A program made the translations under genes and the position numbers. This document shows, piece after piece, positions 41,860 through 51,320 of a stretch of 64,000 bases of DNA; the stretch's first letter is position 1, and the number at the start of each line of letters is the position of its first letter. This DNA is from Caulobacter flavus. GTDB taxonomy: Bacteria; Pseudomonadota; Alphaproteobacteria; Caulobacterales; Caulobacteraceae. The notes beneath the pieces are model-generated. The model had not been told where the DNA came from. It ran no database searches and saw only the letters and a program-made list of their open reading frames with translations. The stretch spans positions 1,400,001 to 1,464,000 of the forward strand of contig NZ_CP026100.1 in NCBI RefSeq assembly GCF_003722335.1. The letters are read 5' to 3'.

Positions 41860-42903
41860 ATGAAGAAGCTCCTGTCCTGCGCGGCCGCCGCAGTCGCCCT
41901 GTCGGGCCTGGCCGCCGTTCCGGCCCACGCCGCCCGCGACTACGTCTGGGCCGCCGGTTCCTCGACCGTGTTCCCGTTCGCCACCCGCACCGCCGAGAAC
42001 TACGCCAAGAAGTCCGGCAAGAAGGCGCCCAAGGTCGAGAGCCTGGGCACCGGCGGCGGCATCAAGCTGTTCTGCGGCGGCCTGGGCGAAGGCTTCCCCG
42101 ATATCGCCAACGCCTCGCGTCCGATGAAGAAGAGCGAGTTCGACGCCTGCGCCGCCAAGGGCGTGAAGGACATCCTGCAGATCAAGATCGGCTTCGACGG
42201 CATCGTGGTGGCCACCGACAAGGACGGCGCCGACTACAACTTCAAGACCGAGCAGCTGTTCCTGGGCCTGTCGGCCAACGTCTACAAGGGCGGCCAGTGG
42301 GTGAAGAACACCACCAACAGCTGGGACGACGTCGGCGGCGGCCTGCCGGGCAACAAGATCCTGGTCTACGGCCCGCCCCCGACCTCGGGCACCCGTGACG
42401 CCTTCGTCGAACTGGCCATCGAGGCCGGCGCCCGCAAGTTCCCGTCGATCGACGCCATCCGCTCGGACAACGAGAAGCTGTTCAAGGCCAAGGTCGACCC
42501 GCTGCGCAACGACGGCTGGGTCGACGCCGGCGAGAACGACAACGCCATCGTCGGCACCCTGACCAAGACCCCCGGCTCGCTGGGCGTCTTCGGCTGGTCC
42601 TACCTCGAAGAGAACATGGACAAGATCAAGGGCTCGGCCATCAACGGCGTGCGGCCGACGGCCCAGACGATCGCCGACGGCTCCTACCCGCTGTCGCGCT
42701 CGCTCTACATCTACGTCAAGAAGTCCAACATCGGCGTCACGCCGGGCCTGGAGGATTTCCTGAAGGAGTTCACCTCCGACGCCGCCACCGGCCGGGGCGG
42801 CTACCTGCAGGGCCGCGGCCTGATTCCGCTGCCCCCGGGGCAGCACCAGGCGCAGAAGGACACGGTGGCCAAGAAGACCGCCATGGTCCGCCCGGCGTCC
42901 TGA
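41860..42903 (+). CDS. pstS: Periplasmic phosphate-binding protein PstS
   Basis: 347 residues, signal peptide ending AVPAHAARD. Phosphate-pocket motifs are VWAAGSSTVFPFATR, the glycine-rich ESLGTGGGIKLFCGGLGEGF, IANASRPMKKSEFDAC and YGPPPTSGTRDAFVEL. A C-terminal tail of about 25 residues is lysine-rich. It delivers phosphate to the PstCAB transporter. pstC, pstA, pstB and phoU are not in the window, so this pstS is separated from its transporter genes and appears cotranscribed with the porin from a PHO-box promoter. Confidence 0.93.
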   Translation: MKKLLSCAAAAVALSGLAAVPAHAARDYVWAAGSSTVFPFATRTAENYAKKSGKKAPKVESLGTGGGIKLFCGGLGEGFPDIANASRPMKKSEFDACAAKGVKDILQIKIGFDGIVVATDKDGADYNFKTEQLFLGLSANVYKGGQWVKNTTNSWDDVGGGLPGNKILVYGPPPTSGTRDAFVELAIEAGARKFPSIDAIRSDNEKLFKAKVDPLRNDGWVDAGENDNAIVGTLTKTPGSLGVFGWSYLEENMDKIKGSAINGVRPTAQTIADGSYPLSRSLYIYVKKSNIGVTPGLEDFLKEFTSDAATGRGGYLQGRGLIPLPPGQHQAQKDTVAKKTAMVRPAS

Positions 42904-42948
42904 CGAAGGCCATTTGCGCGGCGATCGACGCCGCGCGACCGAAGATTG

Positions 42949-42981
42949 CGCCGTGGTCTATGGGCCACGGCGTTTTCTTTT
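42949..42981 (+). terminator. Rho-independent terminator after pstS
   Basis: Stem CGCCGTGG (42949-42956) with CCACGGCG (42965-42972), loop TCTATGGG, followed by TTTTCTTTT. It ends the porin-pstS transcript 46 bp past the stop. Confidence 0.85.
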
Positions 42982-43070
42982 GTATAGTGTCCGCCGGTCC
43001 GCCCGCGCCGCGTAAGGAAAGTCTGGGCCGTGGCCGCCGTCCGGCGCCGCGTCACTTGCCCCTAGGGACA

Positions 43071-44378
43071 ATGATACTCCTCGCGCTCGCCGTCGTTCTG
43101 TTCCTCGTTCTGCTGAACGGGGTCTTCGCCATGTCCGAACTCGCGGTGGTCTCCGCGCGGCGGGCCAGACTGCAGAGCCAGGCCGACAGAGGGGACCGAG
43201 GGGCCAAGATCGCCCTGTCCCTGGCCGAGCACCCCACGCGCTTCCTGTCGGCCGTCCAGGTCGGCATCACCCTGATCGGCATCCTGGCCGGCGCCTACGG
43301 CCAGGCCACCATCGCCGGCGCGCTCGACAAGTGGCTGGAGCCCCAGCCGGTGATCGGGCCGCACTCCGAGATCATCGCCACCACCATCGTCGTCGTCGGC
43401 CTGACCTACGTGTCGGTGATCCTGGGCGAGCTGGTGCCCAAGCGCCTGGCCCTGATCTTCCCCGACACCATCGCCCGCGCCATGGCCCCGTTCCTGGCCC
43501 TGGTGGCCACGGTGCTGCGTCCGTTCGTGACCCTGCTGACGGTGTCGACCGCCGCCATCCTCAAGCTGATGGGCGTGCGCGACGAGCGCAACAGCGGCAT
43601 CACCTCCGAAGAGGTCGAGACCGTCCTGGCCGAAGGCGCCGACGCCGGCCTGATCGAGCCGGAAGAGCGCTCGATGATCCAGGAAGTGCTGCGCCTGGGC
43701 GACCGTCCGGTGCGCGTGGCCATGACCCCGCGCCGCGACCTCTACTGGATCTCGCTGTCGGACGAACCCGAGGCCGTGCTGGCCGAGGTGCGCGAGTGCC
43801 CCTATTCGCGGATCGTGGTGGCCCTGGAAGGCGACCTCGATGGCGAGATCGGCGTGGTGCTGAAGAAGGACCTGCTGGACGCCTGCCTGGGCGGCGAGCC
43901 GCTGGACCTGCGCGCCCACATCCAGCAGCCGATCGCCATTCCCGAGACCATGTCGCTGCTGCGCGCCATGGCCGTGTTCAAGCAGACCTCGCTGCACGTG
44001 GCCCTGGTGGTCGACGAGTTCGGCTCGGTGCAGGGCGTCATCACGCCCATCGACCTGCTGGAGATGATCGCCGGCGACTTCCCCGAGGATCACGACGAGG
44101 GCGAGCGCCGCATCCTGCGCCGCGAGGACGGCAGCTGGCTGGTCGACGCCCGCCTCGACATCCAGGAGCTCAACGACGCCCTGGGCGAGAACTTCGAGGC
44201 CGAAGGCGGCTATCACACCGTGGCCGGCCTGATCCTCGACCGCCTGGGCCGCATCCCGGCCGAGGGCGAGATCCTGCACCTGGGCGCTTTCGACGTCGAG
44301 ATCGTCGACATGGACGGCTCGCGCATCGACAAGGTCATCCTCAAGGCCGGCAAGCGGCGCGAGGACGACGAGGACTGA
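43071..44378 (+). CDS. CNNM/CorC-type membrane protein with CBS pair
   Basis: 435 residues from the ATG at 43071 (TAGGGA upstream). The N-terminal DUF21 domain has four hydrophobic segments with NGVFAMSELAVVSARRARLQ and SVILGELVPKRLALIFPD. Two CBS motifs follow (MTPRRDLYWISLSD and LHVALVVDEFGSVQGVITP), then a C-terminal CorC_HlyC domain (SWLVDARLDIQELNDALGE). This family is linked to magnesium or cobalt transport or resistance; older names call it hemolysin-like. Transport activity is inferred from the CNNM/CorC relatives. Confidence 0.88.
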   Translation: MILLALAVVLFLVLLNGVFAMSELAVVSARRARLQSQADRGDRGAKIALSLAEHPTRFLSAVQVGITLIGILAGAYGQATIAGALDKWLEPQPVIGPHSEIIATTIVVVGLTYVSVILGELVPKRLALIFPDTIARAMAPFLALVATVLRPFVTLLTVSTAAILKLMGVRDERNSGITSEEVETVLAEGADAGLIEPEERSMIQEVLRLGDRPVRVAMTPRRDLYWISLSDEPEAVLAEVRECPYSRIVVALEGDLDGEIGVVLKKDLLDACLGGEPLDLRAHIQQPIAIPETMSLLRAMAVFKQTSLHVALVVDEFGSVQGVITPIDLLEMIAGDFPEDHDEGERRILRREDGSWLVDARLDIQELNDALGENFEAEGGYHTVAGLILDRLGRIPAEGEILHLGAFDVEIVDMDGSRIDKVILKAGKRREDDED

Positions 44379-44399
44379 CGGCGGGGCGAGGATAGGGGC

Positions 44400-45167
44400 G
44401 TGAGCCATCCGGGGCCCTGGGGCGTGGAGCCGCCGTCCGAACCGCGGCCGTCGACGCCGCCGCGCGCGTCGTGGCGGCGCTGGCTGGTCTGGCTCGTGCT
44501 GGTCGGCGCGGGCATGGCCCTGCTGGGCCTGCTGTTTCGCGCCGCACCATGGGCGATGCGTGAGACCAACGACTGGTTCTACCTGGTCTGGGGCGGCCTG
44601 CTGGCCCTGGTCCTCTCCGCCGGCCTGATGCGCGCCACGCGCCGCCAGGCGCTGCATGGCCTGGGCTATGCGGCGCTATGGGTGGTGATCGTCGCCGTCC
44701 TGGCCGTCGGCTACCTCTATCGCGCCGAGCTGGCCGAGGCGCCCCAGCGGCTGCGCATGGCCCTCAATACCGGCGAGCCGGTGGCCACGGGCGAGCGCGA
44801 GCTGCGGGTGGCCCAGGACGCCAGCGGCGCCTTCGTCGTCGTCGGCCAGGTCAACGGCCAACGCGTGCTGTTCCTGGTCGACACGGGGGCCAGCAACACC
44901 GTGCTCAGCCCGGCCGACGCCCAACGGGTCGGCGTCGACATGGCCGCGCTGCGCTACGACCAGACCAGCGAGACGGCCAACGGCCTGGGCTATGGCGCGT
45001 CGTGGACGGCCGATCGCCTCGACATCGGCCCGATCCGCCGCGACCGCTTCCCCATGGACGTCAACCGGGCCCCGATGAGCGCCTCGCTGCTGGGCATGAC
45101 GTTTCTGAACACCCTGGACTCCTACGAGGTCCGGGGCGGACAGCTGATCCTGCGGTGGAAGGAGTAG
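44400..45167 (+). CDS. Membrane-anchored retropepsin-like aspartic protease (TIGR02281 type)
   Basis: 255 residues from a GTG 21 bases after the CorC-type gene. Three hydrophobic segments occupy residues 25-110 (WLVWLVLVGAGMALLGLLF and two more). The C-terminal domain (about 140-255) is a single retropepsin-like fold with VLFLVDTGASNTVLSPADA, the active-site DTGAS, and LLGMTFLNTLDSYEVRGGQL. Single-domain pepsins work as dimers. Members are common in alphaproteobacteria and face the periplasm; substrates are unknown. Confidence 0.85.
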   Translation: MSHPGPWGVEPPSEPRPSTPPRASWRRWLVWLVLVGAGMALLGLLFRAAPWAMRETNDWFYLVWGGLLALVLSAGLMRATRRQALHGLGYAALWVVIVAVLAVGYLYRAELAEAPQRLRMALNTGEPVATGERELRVAQDASGAFVVVGQVNGQRVLFLVDTGASNTVLSPADAQRVGVDMAALRYDQTSETANGLGYGASWTADRLDIGPIRRDRFPMDVNRAPMSASLLGMTFLNTLDSYEVRGGQLILRWKE

Positions 45168-45179
45168 GGGGGGCGGCCC

Positions 45180-46271
45180 TCAGGCCGCCGTCTTGCGCCG
45201 GATCCGCGCCAGGCGGCGCAGGCGCCGCCAGAAGCGGGTCTTTTCCGGCTCGGGGTAGGGCTGCAGGTTCTTGAAGAACTCCTCGGCGCAGGCGCGCCAC
45301 GAGAAGCCCTCGGCGAACTTGCGCACGGTCGCGTGGTCTATGTCGAGGCAGGCCAGGCACGCCTCGCGCAGGCCGTCGGTCTGGCCGGGCGCCAGCACGC
45401 CGGCGCCGGAGCCGGGGATGATGTCGATGGGGCCGGGGGCCGAGAACGCCGCCACCGGCACGCCGGCGGCCATGGCTTCCAGGATCACCAGGCCGAAGGT
45501 GTCGGTCAGCGACGGGAAGCAGAACACGTCGGCGCAGGCGAAGTAGCGGGCCAGCTCGTCGCCGAACTTGGCGCCCAGGAACTTCACCTCGGGATACTTC
45601 TCGGCCAGTTCCTCGCGCTGGGGACCGTCGCCGATGACGACCTTGGTGCCCGGCAGGTCCAGGCTGGCGAAGGCCTCGATGTTCTTCTCGACGGCCACGC
45701 GGCCGACGTTGAGGAAGATCGGCCGGGCCAGGCCCTCGAACAGGTCCGGATCGCCTTCGGCGCGCGGCTTGAAGACGTCGGTGTCGACGCCGCGCGACCA
45801 GGGCGAGATGTTGCGGAAGCCGTGGCGCACCAGTTCGTCGCGCATGGTGGGCGTGGCCACCATCAGGCGGCCCGACGGCTTGTGGAACCAGCGCATGTAG
45901 GTGTAGCCGGCCGCCAGCGGCAGCGGCAGGCGGGCCGAGACGTACTCGGGGAAGCGCGTGTGGTAGCTGGTCGTGAACGGCAGCTTCCATTCCAGGCAGA
46001 TGCGGCGCGCGGCCAGGCCGATCGGACCCTCGGTGGCGATGTGGATCGCCTCGGGCTCGAACGACTTGAAGCGCTCCTGCACCGGCTCGTAGGCGCCGAT
46101 CGCGAGCTTGATCTCGGGATAGGTGGGCAGCGGGAAGGTGGGGAACTGGTCAGGGCTGACCACGTCCACTTCGTGGCCCATGGCGCGAAGCTCGGCCATC
46201 ACCTTGGTGAGGGTCCGAACCACGCCGTTGACCTGCGGTTCCCATGCGTCGGTGGCGAGAAGTATCCGCAT
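45180..46271 (-). CDS. Glycosyltransferase family 4/1 (GT-B), mannosyl- or sulfoquinovosyl-type
   Basis: 363 residues from the ATG at 46271, which overlaps the stop of the LpxH-like gene by one base (TGATG). GT-B fold: the N-terminal domain begins MRILLATDAWEPQVNGVVRT and the C-terminal domain has FLNVGRVAVEKNIEAF, VVIGDGPQREELAEKYP and the nucleotide-binding CFPSLTDTFGLVILEAMAAG with the E-x7-E pattern. Closest in pattern to MgtA/SqdX-type lipid glycosyltransferases, which glycosylate diacylglycerol. The coupling to an LpxH-like phosphatase suggests a role in envelope glycolipids. Confidence 0.85.
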   Translation of the reverse strand: MRILLATDAWEPQVNGVVRTLTKVMAELRAMGHEVDVVSPDQFPTFPLPTYPEIKLAIGAYEPVQERFKSFEPEAIHIATEGPIGLAARRICLEWKLPFTTSYHTRFPEYVSARLPLPLAAGYTYMRWFHKPSGRLMVATPTMRDELVRHGFRNISPWSRGVDTDVFKPRAEGDPDLFEGLARPIFLNVGRVAVEKNIEAFASLDLPGTKVVIGDGPQREELAEKYPEVKFLGAKFGDELARYFACADVFCFPSLTDTFGLVILEAMAAGVPVAAFSAPGPIDIIPGSGAGVLAPGQTDGLREACLACLDIDHATVRKFAEGFSWRACAEEFFKNLQPYPEPEKTRFWRRLRRLARIRRKTAA

Positions 46272-47095
46272 CAGGCGGCGGCAGGCTCCGGCAACGGGGG
46301 CTCGACGGCGAGCGCCCGGGCCCGGTCGATCACCGACCAGGACCTCATCTTGGACCATTCGAGGATTTCGAGCTGGCCGTCCATATGCTCCACCAGAGCG
46401 GTGCAGCTTTCAACCCAGTCACCGTCGTTGACGTAAAGAATACCGTCGATCTCCCGCATCTCGGCCTTGTGGATGTGGCCGCAGATGACGCCGTCGACGC
46501 CGCGACGACGGGCTTCGTCGGCGACCGCGGCTTCGAAGTTCTCGATGAACTGCAACGCGTTCTTCACCTTGACCTTCAGATAGGCCGAGAGACTCCAGTA
46601 GCCGAACCCCATCCTCCGCCGCGCGCGGTTGAGCAAGGTGTTCAGCATGAGGATGGTTCTATAGGACCAATCCCCGAGGAAGGCGAGCCACTTGGCGTGC
46701 TGCACCACGCCGTCGAACTCGTCGCCGTGCACCACCAGGTAGCGCTTGCCGTCTGCGGCCTCGTGGATCACGTCGCGCGCCACCACCACGCCGCCGAAAT
46801 GGGTGCCGCAGAAGTCGCGCACCCGGTCGTCGTGGTTGCCGGGCACGTAGATCACCTCGACCCCCTTGCGGGCCAGGCGCAGGATCTTCTGCACCACGTC
46901 GTTGTGGCTCTGAGGCCAGTACCAGCCGCTGCGCAGCTTCCAGCCGTCGATGATGTCGCCGACCAGGTAGAGCTTGTCGCACTCGACATGGCGGATGAAG
47001 TCCAGCAGCAGCTCGGCCTGGCAGCCGCGCGTGCCCAGATGGACGTCGCTGATGAAGATGCTGCGGTAGCGGCGGATCTCGGTTTCGGCGGCCAT
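46271..47095 (-). CDS. LpxH-like metallophosphatase (UDP-2,3-diacylglucosamine diphosphatase family)
   Basis: 274 residues from the ATG at 47095. Calcineurin-type metal motifs: SIFISDVHLGTRG (DxH), LVGDIIDGWKLRS (GDxxD), VIYVPGNHDDRV (GNHD), YLVVHGDEFDGV and VICGHIHKAEMRE (GHxH). The length and the DGWKL signature fit the LpxH2-like group rather than E. coli LpxH itself (240 residues), and alphaproteobacteria normally use LpxI for the lipid A step. It could hydrolyse a related nucleotide or phospholipid substrate. Translationally coupled to the downstream glycosyltransferase. Confidence 0.82.
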   Translation of the reverse strand: MAAETEIRRYRSIFISDVHLGTRGCQAELLLDFIRHVECDKLYLVGDIIDGWKLRSGWYWPQSHNDVVQKILRLARKGVEVIYVPGNHDDRVRDFCGTHFGGVVVARDVIHEAADGKRYLVVHGDEFDGVVQHAKWLAFLGDWSYRTILMLNTLLNRARRRMGFGYWSLSAYLKVKVKNALQFIENFEAAVADEARRRGVDGVICGHIHKAEMREIDGILYVNDGDWVESCTALVEHMDGQLEILEWSKMRSWSVIDRARALAVEPPLPEPAAA

Positions 47096-47373
47096 CAAGG
47101 CTTCCCCAGCGCTGCGCGGCGCCCGCCCCCGCGGTGGCCGCTCTCCTAGCGAGAACTCGAGGGTGCGGATAAGCTGATTGCATGTCGCTTTGATGAAACC
47201 GTCCGGGTTCGGCGCGGGGCGCGTCGCCCTGTCGCGCCGGGCGCGGCGGGGCCGGTAGGGGAAGCTGGGCAGGGCGCCGTTGCGGCAGGCGCTCAGCCGA
47301 CGACTTGAAACCGCCGCGATCCCTTGCATTGATTGGGAAAACGACTGTTGCAGCGCAGCATCGTCCGCACTAG

Positions 47374-48012
47374 ATGACCCCGATGGACGCCGCCCGCCTC
47401 GCCAAGGACACACCGAAGTCGCTGAAGACGCGCGCGCGCATCCTCGACTGCGCGATGCGCCTGTTCGCCGAGATCGGTTATCACGCGGCCACCAACCCGG
47501 TGATCGCCGACGCCGCGGGCCTGACGCGCGGGGCGATGCTCTATCATTTCCCGACCCGCGAGGCCCTGGTCGAGGCCGGGGTGGCCCACGTCCAGGCCGC
47601 CCGCTCGGCCCTGTTCCGCGCCGCCGCCGACAGCATTCCGGCCGGCGCCGACGTCACCGAGCACGCCATCGACAGCTACTGGGACCTGCTGCACAGCGAG
47701 CCCTTCCTGGCCTTCGCCGAGCTGGAGGCCGCCGGCCGCACCGACCCGGCCATCCAGGCCCTGCTGGCGCCCGCCCAGGCCGAATTCGACCGCGCCCAGG
47801 CCGGCGACCACTTCCTGAAGATCCTGCACGCCGGCGCGGGCCCCCGCTTCCAGGCCAGCCGCGACCTCGCCCGCTTCATGCTGGAAGGCCTGGCCCGCAC
47901 CACCCTGACCTACGACGGCGAAGGCCGCCGCGAGCGCCTGCTGATGCTGATCAAGCGCGCCACCCACATGCTCAACCGCAAGGGCGACATCCAGGATCTG
48001 TGGCCCGACTGA
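47374..48012 (+). CDS. TetR-family transcriptional regulator
   Basis: 212 residues. The TetR_N helix-turn-helix covers residues 20-65: RARILDCAMRLFAEIGYHAA, then PVIADAAGLTRGAMLYHFPTREALVEA. The C-terminal ligand domain is helical and not assignable. The gene is divergent from the LpxH-like/glycosyltransferase pair across 278 bp, which it may regulate, though I see no clear palindrome there. Confidence 0.85.
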   Translation: MTPMDAARLAKDTPKSLKTRARILDCAMRLFAEIGYHAATNPVIADAAGLTRGAMLYHFPTREALVEAGVAHVQAARSALFRAAADSIPAGADVTEHAIDSYWDLLHSEPFLAFAELEAAGRTDPAIQALLAPAQAEFDRAQAGDHFLKILHAGAGPRFQASRDLARFMLEGLARTTLTYDGEGRRERLLMLIKRATHMLNRKGDIQDLWPD

Positions 48013-48299
48013 TCAAGACCCTCCCTCCGAAGGGGGAGGTGGCCCGAAGGGCCGGAGGGGGCGTTTTCAGCTTTCGAGGCGGCGGAAAGTCATCCCCGGA
48101 TCGCTACGCGACAGCGGATCCAGGTTTCCCACATCCTTAGCCACGAGCACCGCCTCCCTCGCCCTTGTGGCGAGGGCCCATGCTGGCCGCTGCTCAGACC
48201 TGTGCGGAACTCGAAAGATCTGAGCAGGCTGAACGATGGATCCTCGCCACAAGGGCGAGGAAGGCGAACTTGGGAATTTTTCTCCTCGGAGATCCAACG
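48013..48299. repeat. Intergenic repeat block with nested palindromes
   Basis: 287 bp between the convergent TetR and TonB receptor genes. It begins with CCTCCGAAGGGGGAGG-type and GGCCCGAAGGGCC-type hairpins, then carries a composite palindrome of about 105 bp: CCTCGCCCTTGTGGCGAGG (48157-48175) and its reverse complement (48242-48260) flanking a CTGCTCAGA/TCTGAGCAG stem (48190-48227). The layout is that of a mobile palindromic intergenic element. No coding sequence is supported. Confidence 0.65.
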
Positions 48300-48331
48300 A
48301 AAAAGGGCGCCGGCTCGCGCCGACGCCCTTT
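48300..48331 (-). terminator. Rho-independent terminator of the frameshifted TonB receptor
   Basis: Stem AAAGGGCG (48302-48309) with CGCCCTTT (48324-48331) around a GC-rich inner loop, with an A-tract at 48299-48304 that reads as T-run on the minus strand. It lies about 42 bp past the receptor stop. Confidence 0.75.
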
Positions 48332-48372
48332 CCGCCGCCTCCCCCCGAAGGCGGGGCGCGTTCAAGTCCGGA

Positions 48373-51212
48373 TCAGAACTTGTAGCGCAGGCCCAGCAGG
48401 ACCTCGCGGCCGGTGTGGTGGTAGACCACCGGCATGTTCTGCGTGCCGGTGAACTGGTCCTGGTACTCGTCGGTCAGGTTCACGCCTTCCAGCGTGATCT
48501 TGAACTGGTCGTTCAGGGTGTACTGCACCGAGGCGTCGACGTTGAACGTCTCGTTCGTGCCGTCATAGAGCACCGGCGCGGCCGCGGTGTTCTCCTGGCC
48601 CAGAACGCGGGTCAGGTAGCGATCGCGGTACGAGGCCGAGACGCGGGCGCTCCACTTGGCGTCCTCGTAGTAGAGGGTGGCGTTGTAGCCGTTGCGCGAC
48701 AGGCCGGTCAGGTCGGTCGAGGCCACGACCGCGCCCGACGAGTTCACGTACTTCACGTCCGACTTCACGTAGGTGTAGTTCAGCAGCACGCCGGTGTTGG
48801 CCAGGAAGCTGGGCAGGAACTTGAACGGCTGCTGGTAATTGACCTCGAAGCCCTTGACCTTGCCGCCGTCGGTGTTGACCGGGGTCGAGAAGTTCCACTG
48901 CGCCGAGGGGCTGCAGCCGACCGTCGTGCCGCAGGCGGCGGTGGCGACGCTGTCGGGGATGCCGAACGGGTTGCCGGTGAAGGTGGTCGAGGTGGTGACC
49001 GTCTGCACCAGGCTGTCGATGTCCTTCTGGAACAGGGCCAGCGACAGCAGGGCCTGGCTCTGGAAGTACCATTCGAACGCCAGGTCGAAGGTCTTGGCGC
49101 GGAACGGATCCAGGTTCGGGTTGCCGGCGGTGACGCTGCGGGCCGTGCCCGAGACGCTGACCGTCGAGCCCGGGGTCAGGCTGCCGAGGTCGGGACGCGA
49201 CATCACCTTGGCCGCGCCGAAGCGGATCAGGAAGTTGTCGGTCGGCTCCAGCACCAGGTTCATCGACGGCAGGGTGTCGTCGTACTCGCGGCTGGCCGAG
49301 ATGGCGACCGGCGCGCCGCCCACATAGGTGTAGCCGGTGGCGTACTGCTTGGTCTTCACGTAGCGGACGCCGAAGTTGCCGCGCAGGCCCCAGTCGCCCA
49401 CTTCCGTGCGGAAGTCGGCCTGGGCGTAACCGCCGCGGTTCTCTTCGGAGACGCCGCGGTTGTTGCCCAGCGACGGCTCGGCGCCCAGGCGGAACGCGCC
49501 GCCGTAGGCGGTCGGATCGTACAGGCTCAGCGCCGAGACGGCCTTGGCGATGCTCGGGATGATCGTCTGCGTGCCGCCCAGCGTGGCCAGGGTGGAGAAG
49601 TTGGCCAGCGACATGGCCGCGATGGCCGTCGGGATCACCGTTTCCTGGTTGGTGCTGGTGCCGACCGTCCGGCGCATCTCGGTGGTTTCGAAGTCGTACT
49701 GCTTGAAGTTCAGGCCGGCGTTGATCGACCAGGTGTCGTTCAGCTTGTAGACGCCCCAGGCCTGGGCGGCGTCATAGGTGTTCAGCGCCGTCTGCGGACG
49801 CAGGCGGATCTGGGTCAGGCGCCACTTGGTGGGGTCGGTCAGCGCGGCGTTGCCGTAGTTGAACTTCGGATTGCGGCTGTCGGTGTAGTCGTAGCCGTAG
49901 CCGTCGACGTTGAAGTAGTCGAAGCGCAGCGTGGTCTGGACCTGTGGTCCGACTCCGAGTGGCCGACGAAGCCGTGGATCGTGAAGTTGTCGCTGATCTG
50001 GTGGTCGCCGGTCAGCGAGAACTGCGTGAACTTGGTGCGCAGCTTGTCGAAGCGGTTCTCGACGGCCAGGTCGACGTCGTCGAACACGCCCTTGACCATC
50101 ACGCCGTCCTGGATGGTCGACGAGACGACGTTGGTGTCGGCGATGCCGCAGCTGGTGGCGACGTTGGCGGTGGTGCAGGCGCCGCCGGTGCTGAAGGAGG
50201 GGGCCTCCAGATAGGATTCCTCGCGCGTGCCCTTGAGGTCGGCGTAGAGGGCGTCGAACGAGATCGTCGTGCCTTCGAACGGCTGGAACTGCACGGCCAG
50301 GGTCGCGCCCAGGCGCTTCTGGTCGTTCTGGAAGTAGTCGACGCGCGGGAAGCGCGGGTGCAGGGCGGCGTTGTTGGCCACGGCCGAGGCCGAGGTGTTG
50401 GCGGTGGTCGGCAGGCCGGCGACGGGCACGGCGTCGAAGCCGGGCGAGAAGGCGTTGCCGGTGGCCCAGCGCACGGTGCTGTGGCCTTCCTCGACGGTCT
50501 TGCGCTTGGTGTAGGCGATCGAGAACAGCGCGCCGAGCTTTCCGTCGGCCCAGGTGTTGGAGATCATGAAGGCGCCGCGCGGCGTGGTCTTCTCCGACAG
50601 GTCGTTGAAGCCGGCCTGGGCCGAGGCCGACATGGCGAAGCCGTTGTAGTCGAACGGACGCGCCGTGCGCAGGTCGACCGTGGCGCCCAGCGAGCCTTCT
50701 TCCGTCGTCGCCTCGGCGGTCTTGCGCACCGTGATGGCGTTGAACAGGTCCGAGGCGAAGATGTTGAAGTCGAACGAGCGGCCGCGGTTGGTGCCGCCTG
50801 ACGGGTCGGCGCCGCCGGCGGTGGTCAGGGCCTCCATGCCGTTGATGCGCACGCGGGTGAACTGGGGACCAAGGCCGCGCACCGAGATCTGACGGCCTTC
50901 GCCGCCGTCGCGGGCCAGGGCCACGCCGGGGATGCGCTGGATGGATTCCGACAGGTTGAGGTCGGGGAACTTGCCGATGTCCTCGGCCAGGATCGAGTCG
51001 GTGGCCGCGGCTTCCTCGCGCTTGACGTTGAGGGCCTTGGCCAGGCTGTTGCGGAAGCCGGTGACGACGACGGCCTCGACGGCGTCGTCCTCGGTGGTCG
51101 GCTGGGCCTGCTGGGCCATGGCCGAACCGGCGGCGGCCAGGGCCATGGCGACGGCGCCGGCCGAGACGCTGATCTTCAGAGCGCGCAGGCGCGCGTCATG
51201 TCCGTAAGACAT
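48373..51212 (-). pseudogene. TonB-dependent receptor (Caulobacter/Xanthomonas type) disrupted by a frameshift
   Basis: The start at 51212 follows GGGAGGAGG. The 5' part encodes a signal peptide (AAAGSAMAQQ), TonB box EAVVVTGFRNSL, and a plug with PDLNLSESIQRIPGVALARD and QFTRVRINGMEALTT, the TIGR01782-type pattern. Reading is normal to FVGHSESDHR near 49950, then falls out of frame and stops at 49839. From 49941 the next frame continues smoothly with VQTTLRFDYFNVDGYGYDY and runs to RYKF at 48373. About five bases seem missing at 49942-49950. The full protein would be near 945 residues. It may be a real null allele, a phase-variant or a sequencing error. Confidence 0.85.
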
Positions 51213-51320
51213 TTGTCCTCCTCCCGTTCGTTTCGTTGCGGCGCAGTCTTGGAGAGACCCCGCCGTGGCTTCGAAACAGTCCCGCGTCCTTCCCACGCGA
51301 CCGTTCTCGGCCGTCATTCT

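Noticed and set aside
44678..45274. A second open frame over the retropepsin gene and into the glycosyltransferase
   Set aside because: Arg/Pro/Gly-rich out-of-frame reading with no start context; the in-frame protein has the DTGAS active site.
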